Assembly (NCBI RefSeq): GCF_900637685.1
Contig: NZ_LR134388.1
Span: forward strand, 2,801,501-2,865,500
DNA length: 64,000 bases
Direction of reading: 5' to 3'
DNA from: Legionella sainthelensi
GTDB lineage: Bacteria; Pseudomonadota; Gammaproteobacteria; Legionellales; Legionellaceae
In this document: piece after piece, positions 1 through 7,172 of the stretch
Layout of the letters: each line of letters starts with the position of its first letter
Numbering within the stretch: the first letter of the stretch is position 1
Position numbers and translations under genes: made by a program
The notes under the pieces: generated by a model
Database searches by the model: none
What the model was told of the DNA's origin: nothing
What the model saw: only the letters and a program-made list of their open reading frames with translations

Positions 1-676
1 CTTCTCCAAACCCTTTTTCGAATTTCTTGGTTCTTAAATGGGCATATTTTGTACCATATACTCCGTTAACCCAATCCATAATCTTTTTTCCTAACTCAAT
101 ACCCAATGCTGAAGCAGGATCTTGTTCCAGATTCTTTTTTACCGCTTCCACTAGCAGATGCCAATTGTTTTCAAAAGCTTCTTTTTGCTCAAGTGTTGTA
201 TTCGCTTTGAGTTCTTTTTCAAATTCTGCATACTGCTTTAACTCATCGGGAGTAAATATTTCCTTAACCCAATTATGCTCCATATGCTCTGTCATTTTAT
301 ACACCTCTATCAATTGAATCATAGTTTCCCATGGAATGGATTGATTGGCATCAACAGCATCAACAATACTTCTCAAAGTCTTGGCTCCCTCAAGTAAAAA
401 AGCTGCTTTTTGCTCTAGCACTTGAACTTGACTGTTAAAATGTTTGAGTGCGTTACTTTCCTCTTTCAGTAGGGTTTTAATTTGTGATAACTCAAAACCA
501 AAAAACTTCAAGGCAATAATCTGTTGTAATTTCAATAAATCCTTTTCAGAGTAAACACGATACCCATTAGCACGTCGCAACGAAGGCGTCAGTAGACCTA
601 TACGATCATAATGATGTAATGTCTGCACTGAAACGCCAGTTAATTTGCTTAAATCCTTCACGAACCATTGAGTCAT
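1..676 (-). CDS. MerR-family regulator with TipAS-like domain, partial (C-terminus beyond window)
   Basis: The frame opens at ATG 676 and runs off the left edge, leaving about 225 residues. The N-terminus is a typical MerR winged-helix (WFVKDLSKLTGVSVQTLHHY, then YDRIGLL and RANGYRVYS), followed by a helical dimerisation stretch around residues 75-110. The remainder is acidic and helical and resembles the TipAS antibiotic-binding domain, so this is probably a drug-sensing transcriptional activator like TipAL or SkgA. A very strong Shine-Dalgarno, AAGGAGGG, lies 6 bases upstream and fixes the start. The gene sits just downstream of the beta-lactamase gene on the same strand, separated from it by a hairpin and its own promoter. 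The ligand and the targets are unknown. Confidence 0.88.
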   Translation of the reverse strand, partial: MTQWFVKDLSKLTGVSVQTLHHYDRIGLLTPSLRRANGYRVYSEKDLLKLQQIIALKFFGFELSQIKTLLKEESNALKHFNSQVQVLEQKAAFLLEGAKTLRSIVDAVDANQSIPWETMIQLIEVYKMTEHMEHNWVKEIFTPDELKQYAEFEKELKANTTLEQKEAFENNWHLLVEAVKKNLEQDPASALGIELGKKIMDWVNGVYGTKYAHLRTKKFEKGFGE

Positions 677-697
677 CGTATTCCCTCCTTAAATCCA

Positions 698-728
698 AAG
701 TTAAGGTATATAGCAACAATAGGGTCAA
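698..728 (-). promoter_or_regulatory. Candidate MerR-type promoter with 19-bp spacer
   Basis: Read on the minus strand, TTGACC (723-728) and TAACTT (698-703) are separated by 19 bp. This over-long spacing is characteristic of promoters that MerR proteins activate by untwisting DNA. It lies directly upstream of the MerR gene, which suggests autoregulation. The -10 match is weak. Confidence 0.4.
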
Positions 729-792
729 GCATTATTTATCAATCTTTATTTAGAACCCAATCCATTACCAATATCGAGTCAGATTCAGTTCA

Positions 793-826
793 CGACATAA
801 AAAGCATAGAAGTGCTTTTTATGTCG
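793..826 (-). terminator. Hairpin downstream of blaOXA
   Basis: A perfect 14-bp inverted repeat (CGACATAAAAAGCA and its complement) with a 6-base loop lies 12 bp beyond the beta-lactamase stop codon. It probably ends the blaI-blaR-bla transcript before the MerR gene. There is no long T-run, and the flank carries the GAACTC-CGTTAA motif seen at three other places in the window, so it may also be part of a dispersed repeat. Confidence 0.55.
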
Positions 827-838
827 AACTCTCGTTAA

Positions 839-1633
839 TTATTTTTCCAATTCATTAATGAGATAAAATAATTGAATCAGTGCTTCATTACGGGCTTTTA
901 AGCCTGCAAAGCTCTCTTTGCAGGCTGTGATATGCTTAACAAAGGCCACTTTACGATTATCCTTTTCAATCCATCCCACAAACCACCCCTGTCGTAAACG
1001 GAGTTTTTGCTTTTTGTCTTTTTCTAATTGCTCACCCGTTCCCGTTTTTCCATACAGTTTCCAACCGCCCGCTAACTCTTGGATGTACAGAATATCTTTG
1101 GTCATCTCAAAAGCTCTTCGACTCACAGGTAATTTTTTAGTGACTATTTTTTGCAAAAATTGCATCTGTTCGGTTGGTGAGATAGCAAGCGAACTTGAAA
1201 GCCAAGCATGGGTCAATCCATTATTCTGTCCTTTGTCACCCGAAACATCCTCATTACCATAATGAAAGGCATCAACATATTCCTTAAATCGCTTCATACC
1301 TAATTGTTGCGTGAGTACCTGGGAATACCAAACACAAGAATCTCTCATCCATGTGTAGGGATTGTGAGGGTATTTCCATACATTGAGATAAAGTTCATAC
1401 TCCTTTTTGTAGGGCCATTCAGGATGCAAAGCATCTTTTAATATTCCTGAATCAAAACCCATGAGGCTCAAGGCAATTTTGAAGGTTGATTGCGGTGCAT
1501 AGCGTTGATCGCAATCATCACCTTCGTGCTTTAATAGCGTTTGATTCTCTCTTGCTAAAAAACAGGATTTTTGAGCCCAAGCACTGGCGCAAAATAATAG
1601 TGTCATACCTAGAAGTGCACTTAATTTTTTCAT
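839..1633 (-). CDS. Class D (OXA-type) beta-lactamase
   Basis: A 264-residue serine beta-lactamase that should hydrolyse beta-lactams in the periplasm. A signal peptide of about 20 residues ends in AWA before Gln21. All class D motifs are present: STFK at 49-52 with catalytic Ser49 and the lysine that is normally carboxylated, SCV at 99-101, YGN at 125-127 and KTGTG at 216-220. Length and motifs fit the OXA-29/LoxA-like enzymes of Legionellaceae, from family knowledge rather than a search. It is the third gene of a blaI-blaR-bla unit, 67 bp after the sensor gene, with no second operator in the gap, so expression probably depends on the promoter upstream of blaI. Confidence 0.95.
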   Translation of the reverse strand: MKKLSALLGMTLLFCASAWAQKSCFLARENQTLLKHEGDDCDQRYAPQSTFKIALSLMGFDSGILKDALHPEWPYKKEYELYLNVWKYPHNPYTWMRDSCVWYSQVLTQQLGMKRFKEYVDAFHYGNEDVSGDKGQNNGLTHAWLSSSLAISPTEQMQFLQKIVTKKLPVSRRAFEMTKDILYIQELAGGWKLYGKTGTGEQLEKDKKQKLRLRQGWFVGWIEKDNRKVAFVKHITACKESFAGLKARNEALIQLFYLINELEK

Positions 1634-1700
1634 AACAACTCCAGCTTCATTTCAATTGACAGCACTACAGATACAGCAAAGATGCCATACCCATAACGTA

Positions 1701-3593
1701 CTATTTCAGACTATTAATCACGACGTTACGAAAGACAGGCGCCGCCAATTCCCCACCAGAAGTCAATCGCCCACCTTTGCTATTTAAGTATCCTTCCTCT
1801 ATTACAACTACCATGGCATAACGTGGGGAATCAGCAGGGACATATCCCGCAAACAAAGCAAGATGTTTCGCATTATTTTCGATCACGGTTCCAGTTTTTC
1901 CAGCCACAGCAATACCAGGAATCACTGCAAATCTCCCTGTACCATGAACAACAGCATTTTCTAGCATTTGATTGATCGATTTTGTGGTCGTTTCTGAAAT
2001 CACTGGTGTATCTGTTTTATTAAATGAATATCCATTATTAGCAAGAATGGCATAGGATTTTGTCAACGATTCAATAGTGACGGGGATATTTTCACCAAGT
2101 GACGCCATAGCTAATTGTAAGTTATCACTTTGATTTATTTGCCACCAACTGTCAGCATCAAAACCAAATTCAGTGAGTTTTTGACGGATTAGTGGTGCCC
2201 CTGCCTCTTGAGAAACTTTGATAAGACAAACATTAATTGATTTCTCAATTGCCTCTGTCAACGAAGCAGAATTCACATTGGGATTATAGTTGGTAAATTT
2301 TTTACCTTCTACATAATAAGGTGAGTGACAATCGTAACTCTTTGTTGCAGAACTTACTCCTGCATCAAGAGCTGCGGCTGCAATAAATGGTTTTATAGTC
2401 GAGCCGGGTGAGAAAACACGAGATACCCAACTTTTATTTTTACTATTGCTTGATTCAGCAAATGCAATGATAGTGCCAGTCTTAGGATCAGCTATTGCAA
2501 TAACGCCAGATCTAGCGTTATATCGTTTAACAGCGGCATTAATTTCTTTCATTGCAATTTTTTGCATTTTAGGATCTAAATGAGACGTATCCACTGCCTT
2601 TGCCTTAGTGGTCAAAGAGCCTGCTGCTGAATAAGCGACACATATAGGCGCTAAAATAGAAAACCCTGCAAATACTATTCCTCCTAATAGCGATCGAGAT
2701 GCTTGGGGCGGATAAGACGATAACATTGAAATTCTCCTTATGATAAAAGTACAGTCTTCGTTTTGTTTGCCCAAGGCCATACCCACCGTGCATGCAATTT
2801 TTCGGTTAGTTGACAAAGAACATTGAGATACTGTCTGAACTACCTCAAACAGACAGTGGCCATAGTCATATGGTGAAATTTTTGGGCGGCCAACCAATAC
2901 TTCATCACATGAAAATTCTTGTAATTCGCATAAAACCTTACGCCATCGCGTAACACCTGGATTTACAAAGAAAATTATGGATAAGATCTCAATAAAATAT
3001 GCCCATAAACAATCTCCATTACGATGATGCTGTCCCTCATGAGCGATCGCAATCTGTACATTTTTAGCAGAAGAAAATAAAGATACTGGCAATACAATAT
3101 AAGCTTTATTCAATAAAAATACTGAAAAGGGAATATGGCAGTGCTGAGAGACTTTAATAACCAGGTTACCGGATGCTCGATAAGGTATTGCCTCGTATAT
3201 CATTGATCTTAAATGACATAAACCTAACCACAAGCGATAACCCCGCCCCAAAATAAACAAACAAAATATTATCGAAAAAAGGTGGAGATAATTCATGTTG
3301 CTTATTGTAAAAACCGATGCTGGCTCTTGAATACTCTCTGATGACTCTACCTTTAATATAGGTTGCGTCACGTATTCTTGCACCGCATCAAATGATACAT
3401 AGTTAAATCGCTCCATTTTTTGAGCAGGATTGAGACAATGAACAATTAAAGGAGAAACAATGCAACTTACTAATAAAAAACGCGCCAGCTTAAGTTTAAA
3501 GGAGGGTTGATTTAATAACCAACGCGTTCCAATAATCCATGAACTAAACCAGAGTAAGCAATGGATACTTAACAAAATTTCAATGAATAACAT
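1701..3593 (-). CDS. BlaR1-like sensor: M56 metallopeptidase fused to penicillin-binding transpeptidase domain
   Basis: A 630-residue membrane protein. The N-terminal 330 residues form a BlaR1/MecR1-type M56 protease with hydrophobic segments near 2-21, 36-53, 101-117 and 304-324, the zinc motif HEGQH at 185-189 and a downstream E226-x3-D230. The C-terminal part (about 345-630) carries penicillin-interacting motifs S398-T-I-K401, S452-I-N454 and K566-T-G-T569. Its surroundings (DPKTGTIIAFAES, FSPGSTIKPF) look like class B PBPs of the FtsI type, not the class D-like sensor of classical BlaR1. It probably senses beta-lactams by acylation and triggers cleavage of the repressor. Its ATG overlaps the blaI stop by one base (TAATG), so the two are translationally coupled. 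Confidence 0.9.
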   Translation of the reverse strand: MLFIEILLSIHCLLWFSSWIIGTRWLLNQPSFKLKLARFLLVSCIVSPLIVHCLNPAQKMERFNYVSFDAVQEYVTQPILKVESSESIQEPASVFTISNMNYLHLFSIIFCLFILGRGYRLWLGLCHLRSMIYEAIPYRASGNLVIKVSQHCHIPFSVFLLNKAYIVLPVSLFSSAKNVQIAIAHEGQHHRNGDCLWAYFIEILSIIFFVNPGVTRWRKVLCELQEFSCDEVLVGRPKISPYDYGHCLFEVVQTVSQCSLSTNRKIACTVGMALGKQNEDCTFIIRRISMLSSYPPQASRSLLGGIVFAGFSILAPICVAYSAAGSLTTKAKAVDTSHLDPKMQKIAMKEINAAVKRYNARSGVIAIADPKTGTIIAFAESSNSKNKSWVSRVFSPGSTIKPFIAAAALDAGVSSATKSYDCHSPYYVEGKKFTNYNPNVNSASLTEAIEKSINVCLIKVSQEAGAPLIRQKLTEFGFDADSWWQINQSDNLQLAMASLGENIPVTIESLTKSYAILANNGYSFNKTDTPVISETTTKSINQMLENAVVHGTGRFAVIPGIAVAGKTGTVIENNAKHLALFAGYVPADSPRYAMVVVIEEGYLNSKGGRLTSGGELAAPVFRNVVINSLK

Positions 3594-4018
3594 TACTGCT
3601 CCTCTGATTGTTTTTCGGCAGTAATTAATTGTTTCAGCGCTTCTTTTATGGCGTAAAGATCATTGTCTTGTAACTTCTTGGCCATCAAAAGTCTCTGCAC
3701 AAGCGCTACTGGCTCACCATCAAAAACATTAGTAACCATATGCTCAATACACCTACTTTCATATTCAGCCTTTGTTACAGTCGGGACAAAAATATGGGCA
3801 TAAGAGTTTTTTTGGCATTCCAGAAACCCTTTTTGCTCAAGTACTTTTACTACTGTGGCTACAGTGGTATATGCTAAAGGCCTTTCTTTAGATAAATGCG
3901 ACACAACTTCTTTAATTGTTACCTTATTCAGACTCCAAATAATATTCATTAATTCAAGCTCTACCTCGGTAAGAAGACGATCCTGAGTAAAAGTTTGTGG
4001 TCCTTTTTTTGGGGACAT
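3593..4018 (-). CDS. blaI: BlaI/MecI-family transcriptional repressor
   Basis: A 141-residue winged-helix repressor. The first 80 residues match the BlaI/MecI fold (LTEVELELMNIIWSL, then AYTTVATVVKVLEQKGFL as the recognition region). The helical C-terminus would dimerise and be the target of BlaR cleavage. GGAG lies about 8 bases before the ATG. It is the first gene of the blaI-blaR-blaOXA run, and two matching palindromes lie immediately upstream, so autorepression is likely. In the known family the sensor protease inactivates BlaI after beta-lactam binding; here the sensor has a PBP-like domain instead. Confidence 0.93.
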   Translation of the reverse strand: MSPKKGPQTFTQDRLLTEVELELMNIIWSLNKVTIKEVVSHLSKERPLAYTTVATVVKVLEQKGFLECQKNSYAHIFVPTVTKAEYESRCIEHMVTNVFDGEPVALVQRLLMAKKLQDNDLYAIKEALKQLITAEKQSEEQ

Positions 4019-4421
4019 TTTTTCTCCAGAAAATAAAATAAATGCACTCTACTATTTTTTTAGTAGATACTACTATAAAAATAGTAGGATTAAAATAACT
4101 TTATAGAAGAAATGCAATAATAAGCTTTATTTAAAATAATATGGGCACTTATTGTTCAATTTTGTTTGACGATGCCAAGCTTATGAACCACACTTTTAGA
4201 ATATGAGCGGTATAAACCCACTGTTGTAAACTACAGCCAATGAAAAAAATTAGTATTATTAAAATTAAACTAGATACAAATATATAAATACGGGCTAAAA
4301 CAGCAAAATACCCATACAGAATGCTCATCCCTTTATGGTTGAGATTAGGAGAAATATTCTTAATACCTGGATTGAAGATGATGAAATTAATTTATGTGTA
4401 ATGCCTTCTAGGAGAATAACA
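4019..4421. other. Intergenic region, divergent bla operon and coiled-coil gene
   Basis: The left part holds the twin BlaI-type operators and presumably the bla promoter. The remainder is very AT-rich. The reading frame of the downstream gene can be extended upstream to 4335, but the ribosome site at 4422 argues that this part is leader sequence. No other gene is seen. Confidence 0.5.
4049..4087 (-). promoter_or_regulatory. Two tandem BlaI-type operators
   Basis: Two identical-arm palindromes, CTACTA-N6-TAGTAG, lie at 4049-4066 and 4070-4087, 31 bp upstream of the blaI start. Their centres are 21 bp apart, two helical turns, so two repressor dimers could bind the same face. Known BlaI/MecI sites are also TACTA/TAGTA-rich dyads. 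The position next to blaI supports the assignment. Confidence 0.75.
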
Positions 4422-4730
4422 ATGTCCTCGCTCAAGTTAGAGAGTGAATGCAGAAATCTTAAAGAAACAATTATTGAGTTACGTTTGAGATTAGAAACTA
4501 TCGATTTGGAAGCAAAAAAAGAAATTGAACAAGAACGTATAAAACAACATCAAGTTATTAATCAATTAGAAAAAACGATTATTGAACTTCGAATGCAATT
4601 GGAGAATCTTGCTTTGCAACATTTAAGAAAAACTGAAGAAATTGTAAAAATAAAAAATGATGAGATTCGTCAATTACAAAAAACAATTAGAGAAATGAGA
4701 GCTTTATTGGAAAAGAACTTGGTTAAGTAA
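4422..4730 (+). CDS. Small coiled-coil protein with three internal repeats
   Basis: A 102-residue, highly charged alpha-helical protein. A repeated heptad-rich unit appears three times: NLKETIIELRLRLE, QLEKTIIELRMQLE and QLQKTIREMRALLE. I chose ATG 4422 because GGAG lies 8 bases upstream; the open frame starts at 4335 but has no ribosome site there. There is no signal peptide or membrane segment. It ends 62 bp before the adenylate cyclase gene on the same strand, so it may be co-transcribed and could act as a scaffold or partner. The function is not recognised. Confidence 0.7.
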   Translation: MSSLKLESECRNLKETIIELRLRLETIDLEAKKEIEQERIKQHQVINQLEKTIIELRMQLENLALQHLRKTEEIVKIKNDEIRQLQKTIREMRALLEKNLVK

Positions 4731-4792
4731 TCACCCTTGGTCAATCAGTAAAAAAAGACCTGGAGTGACTCCTATTTTCCTGGAGAAATAGT

Positions 4793-7066
4793 ATGAATAA
4801 TACTCTGGCGATTAAAAATATGAAATCAAAAAATTTCTATAAATTGCTATTTCAAATTTATCGAGATGCCGGACATACCTCCAGTCTTAAAGAAATCTTA
4901 ACCATGCTCATTGATGTGACTTCCTGCGTGATTGGTTGTGAACGAGGCACTATCTTTTTAAATGATCCAAAAACAGGCGAGCTGTATTCTTTTATAGCCC
5001 AAGGAGATCTGAATTTTGAAATACGAATCCTGAATAATTCAGGTTTAGCGGGTTGGTCGTTTACACACAATGAATCACTTTGTATCGCTCATCCTGAGCT
5101 TGATGAACGACATAATAAAAATATTGATAAAATTACAGGTTTTAAAACCAAAAGCGTTTTATGTGTCCCCTTAAAAAGTATGGAGGGCAAACTACTAGGC
5201 GTGACGCAAATGCTAAACAAGATTGATGGGGAGTTTAGTGATTCAGACGTGCAAATGGTCGAAGCTTTAACCGAGCATGCTGCTATGGCGATTCAAAATA
5301 AATTAACAATAGAACAAATTGAAGAGTCGCACAAACGAGATATGCATTTATTAGAAACCATATCAACTGTTTCTACAGAAATTAATCTTTCTTCGCTTCT
5401 AGAAAAAATAATTGACACCATAACCTTAGCTTTAGATGCCGAACGAGCTACCTTATTCATCAATGATGATAAAACAGGAGAATTATACACAGAAACGAGT
5501 ATTGGTTTAAAAAAGATGGAAATTCGTTTTCCTAATCATTTAGGAATAGCAGGCTCCACATTTACAACCGGCAAAATAATCAACATCCCCCATGCTTATG
5601 TAGATCTTCGTTTTAACCCTTCTTTTGATAAGAAAACGGGTTTTTTCACACGCTCAATATTATCAGCCCCAGTTAGGAACAAAAGTGGAAAAATAATAGG
5701 TGTTACTCAGGTTTTAAATAAAAAACATGGGGAATTTACAGAGGATAATGAATATCAACTCATTGCTATCAACTCACAAATTTCAATTGCTATAGAAAAC
5801 GCCAAGTTATTTGAAGAAGTTCAAAATATAAAAAATTACAATGAAAGTATCTTGGAAAGTATGACCAGTACCGTCATTACCCTCAATGAAAAGAATCAGA
5901 TTGTAACTTGTAATAAAGCAGGGATGAAATTGTTACATTTATCTGCTCCTGAAGAGCTGGTTCTTAAGGATGCGTCCTTTCTTTTTCAGGATGATAAAAA
6001 CAATTTGATTGAGCGAATTATGGCGATAAATAGCCATGACTCCCAATTAAATCATGATACTTTAATGGATATAGAATTGAATATTCTAGGAACCAAAATT
6101 ACAGCTAATATCAACATAGTACCACTAATCAGCGCCAATAAAGAACGTTTGGGAGTGATTATGATCGTTGAGGACATCAGTTCAGAAAAACGTATGAAAG
6201 CAACGATGTCACGTTATATGAGTTCTGATTTAGCAGAAAAGCTACTGCAATCCAATGAGTTTTCTCTTGGTGGAACTAACACTTTTGCAACAATTCTTTT
6301 CTCAGATATAAGAGATTTTACCTCTATATCTGAATCACTTGGTGCGGAAGAAACTGTTAAGGTATTAAATAAATATTTTTCACTAATGGTCGATTGTATT
6401 CATGAAGAAAGCGGTATATTAGATAAATTTATTGGTGATGCCATCATGGCGGTTTTTGGTAATCCTTTTCCCCATGAAGATGATCCTGATCGCGCTGTTC
6501 GGGCTGCTATTGCGATGATGAAGGCATTGAATCATTTCAATCAAAAACGAAATAAAAGAGGGTTAGTACCGATTAAACATGGCATTGGTATTAATACGGA
6601 TAAAGTTGTTGCAGGAAATATTGGCTCCGATAAGCGAATGGATTTTACCGTAATTGGTGATGGAGTTAATCTGGCTTCACGAATAGAAGGTTTATGCAAG
6701 TACTACGGCGTCCACATTTTAATCAGCGAATTCACATATCAACAATTAAAGTCTACCTATAGAACAAGACAGATTGATAAAGTTATTGTTAAGGGAAAAG
6801 TAAATCCTGTTTCAATTTATGAAATTATTGATTTTCACGATAAACACTCATTTCCAAATCAGATTGATGTTTTGAATCATTTCAACAATGGGATTGAATT
6901 TTATAATGAGGCCTTATGGGATAAGGCCATTTTATCATTTCAAAATGCTTTAATGTTATACCCTGAAGACAAACCATCCCAACTCTACATTAAGCGTTGT
7001 AAAATACTGAAGGAACATCCTCCTGAGCCGAACTGGCAAGGGATATGGAAAATGAAGAATAAATAG
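4793..7066 (+). CDS. Class III adenylate cyclase with GAF-GAF-PAS sensory domains
   Basis: A 757-residue soluble signalling enzyme expected to make cAMP. Order: GAF1 (about 30-170), GAF2 (about 190-340), PAS (about 345-465), cyclase homology domain (about 495-680) and a short TPR-like tail (690-745). Metal-binding aspartates are D505 (FSDIRDFT) and D549 (FIGDA). Lys545 and Thr619 occupy the base-selecting positions, as in many bacterial adenylate cyclases, and N626/R630 are the transition-state pair in VNLASR. GGAG precedes the ATG. Both GAF domains carry the NKxxGEF signature often seen in cyclic-nucleotide-binding or redox-sensing GAFs, so allosteric control by a small ligand is likely; which ligand is unknown. 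Confidence 0.93.
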   Translation: MNNTLAIKNMKSKNFYKLLFQIYRDAGHTSSLKEILTMLIDVTSCVIGCERGTIFLNDPKTGELYSFIAQGDLNFEIRILNNSGLAGWSFTHNESLCIAHPELDERHNKNIDKITGFKTKSVLCVPLKSMEGKLLGVTQMLNKIDGEFSDSDVQMVEALTEHAAMAIQNKLTIEQIEESHKRDMHLLETISTVSTEINLSSLLEKIIDTITLALDAERATLFINDDKTGELYTETSIGLKKMEIRFPNHLGIAGSTFTTGKIINIPHAYVDLRFNPSFDKKTGFFTRSILSAPVRNKSGKIIGVTQVLNKKHGEFTEDNEYQLIAINSQISIAIENAKLFEEVQNIKNYNESILESMTSTVITLNEKNQIVTCNKAGMKLLHLSAPEELVLKDASFLFQDDKNNLIERIMAINSHDSQLNHDTLMDIELNILGTKITANINIVPLISANKERLGVIMIVEDISSEKRMKATMSRYMSSDLAEKLLQSNEFSLGGTNTFATILFSDIRDFTSISESLGAEETVKVLNKYFSLMVDCIHEESGILDKFIGDAIMAVFGNPFPHEDDPDRAVRAAIAMMKALNHFNQKRNKRGLVPIKHGIGINTDKVVAGNIGSDKRMDFTVIGDGVNLASRIEGLCKYYGVHILISEFTYQQLKSTYRTRQIDKVIVKGKVNPVSIYEIIDFHDKHSFPNQIDVLNHFNNGIEFYNEALWDKAILSFQNALMLYPEDKPSQLYIKRCKILKEHPPEPNWQGIWKMKNK

Positions 7067-7097
7067 AACTCACATTAGCTGACTTAGTTTAGACCAA

Positions 7098-7138
7098 ATC
7101 TGACACATAAAAAACGGGTAACTGTCAGATCCCGTTTT
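7098..7138. terminator. Interlocked inverted repeats between convergent genes
   Basis: Two perfect 8-bp inverted repeats interleave: ATCTGACA/TGTCAGAT (7098-7105 with 7123-7130) and AAAACGGG/CCCGTTTT (7111-7118 with 7131-7138). The second stem ends in a T-run on the plus strand, so it could be the terminator for the cyclase gene. The interleaved order could also form a pseudoknot or two alternative structures. Confidence 0.45.
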
Positions 7139-7172
7139 GAACTCCTGCATTACAGTTATATTCATATTTGAT

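Noticed and set aside
27..317. Plus-strand ORF at the left edge
   Set aside because: It is antisense to the MerR/TipAS gene, which has recognised domains and a strong ribosome site.
918..1262. Plus-strand ORF inside blaOXA
   Set aside because: Shadow frame of the beta-lactamase gene; no ribosome site or family.
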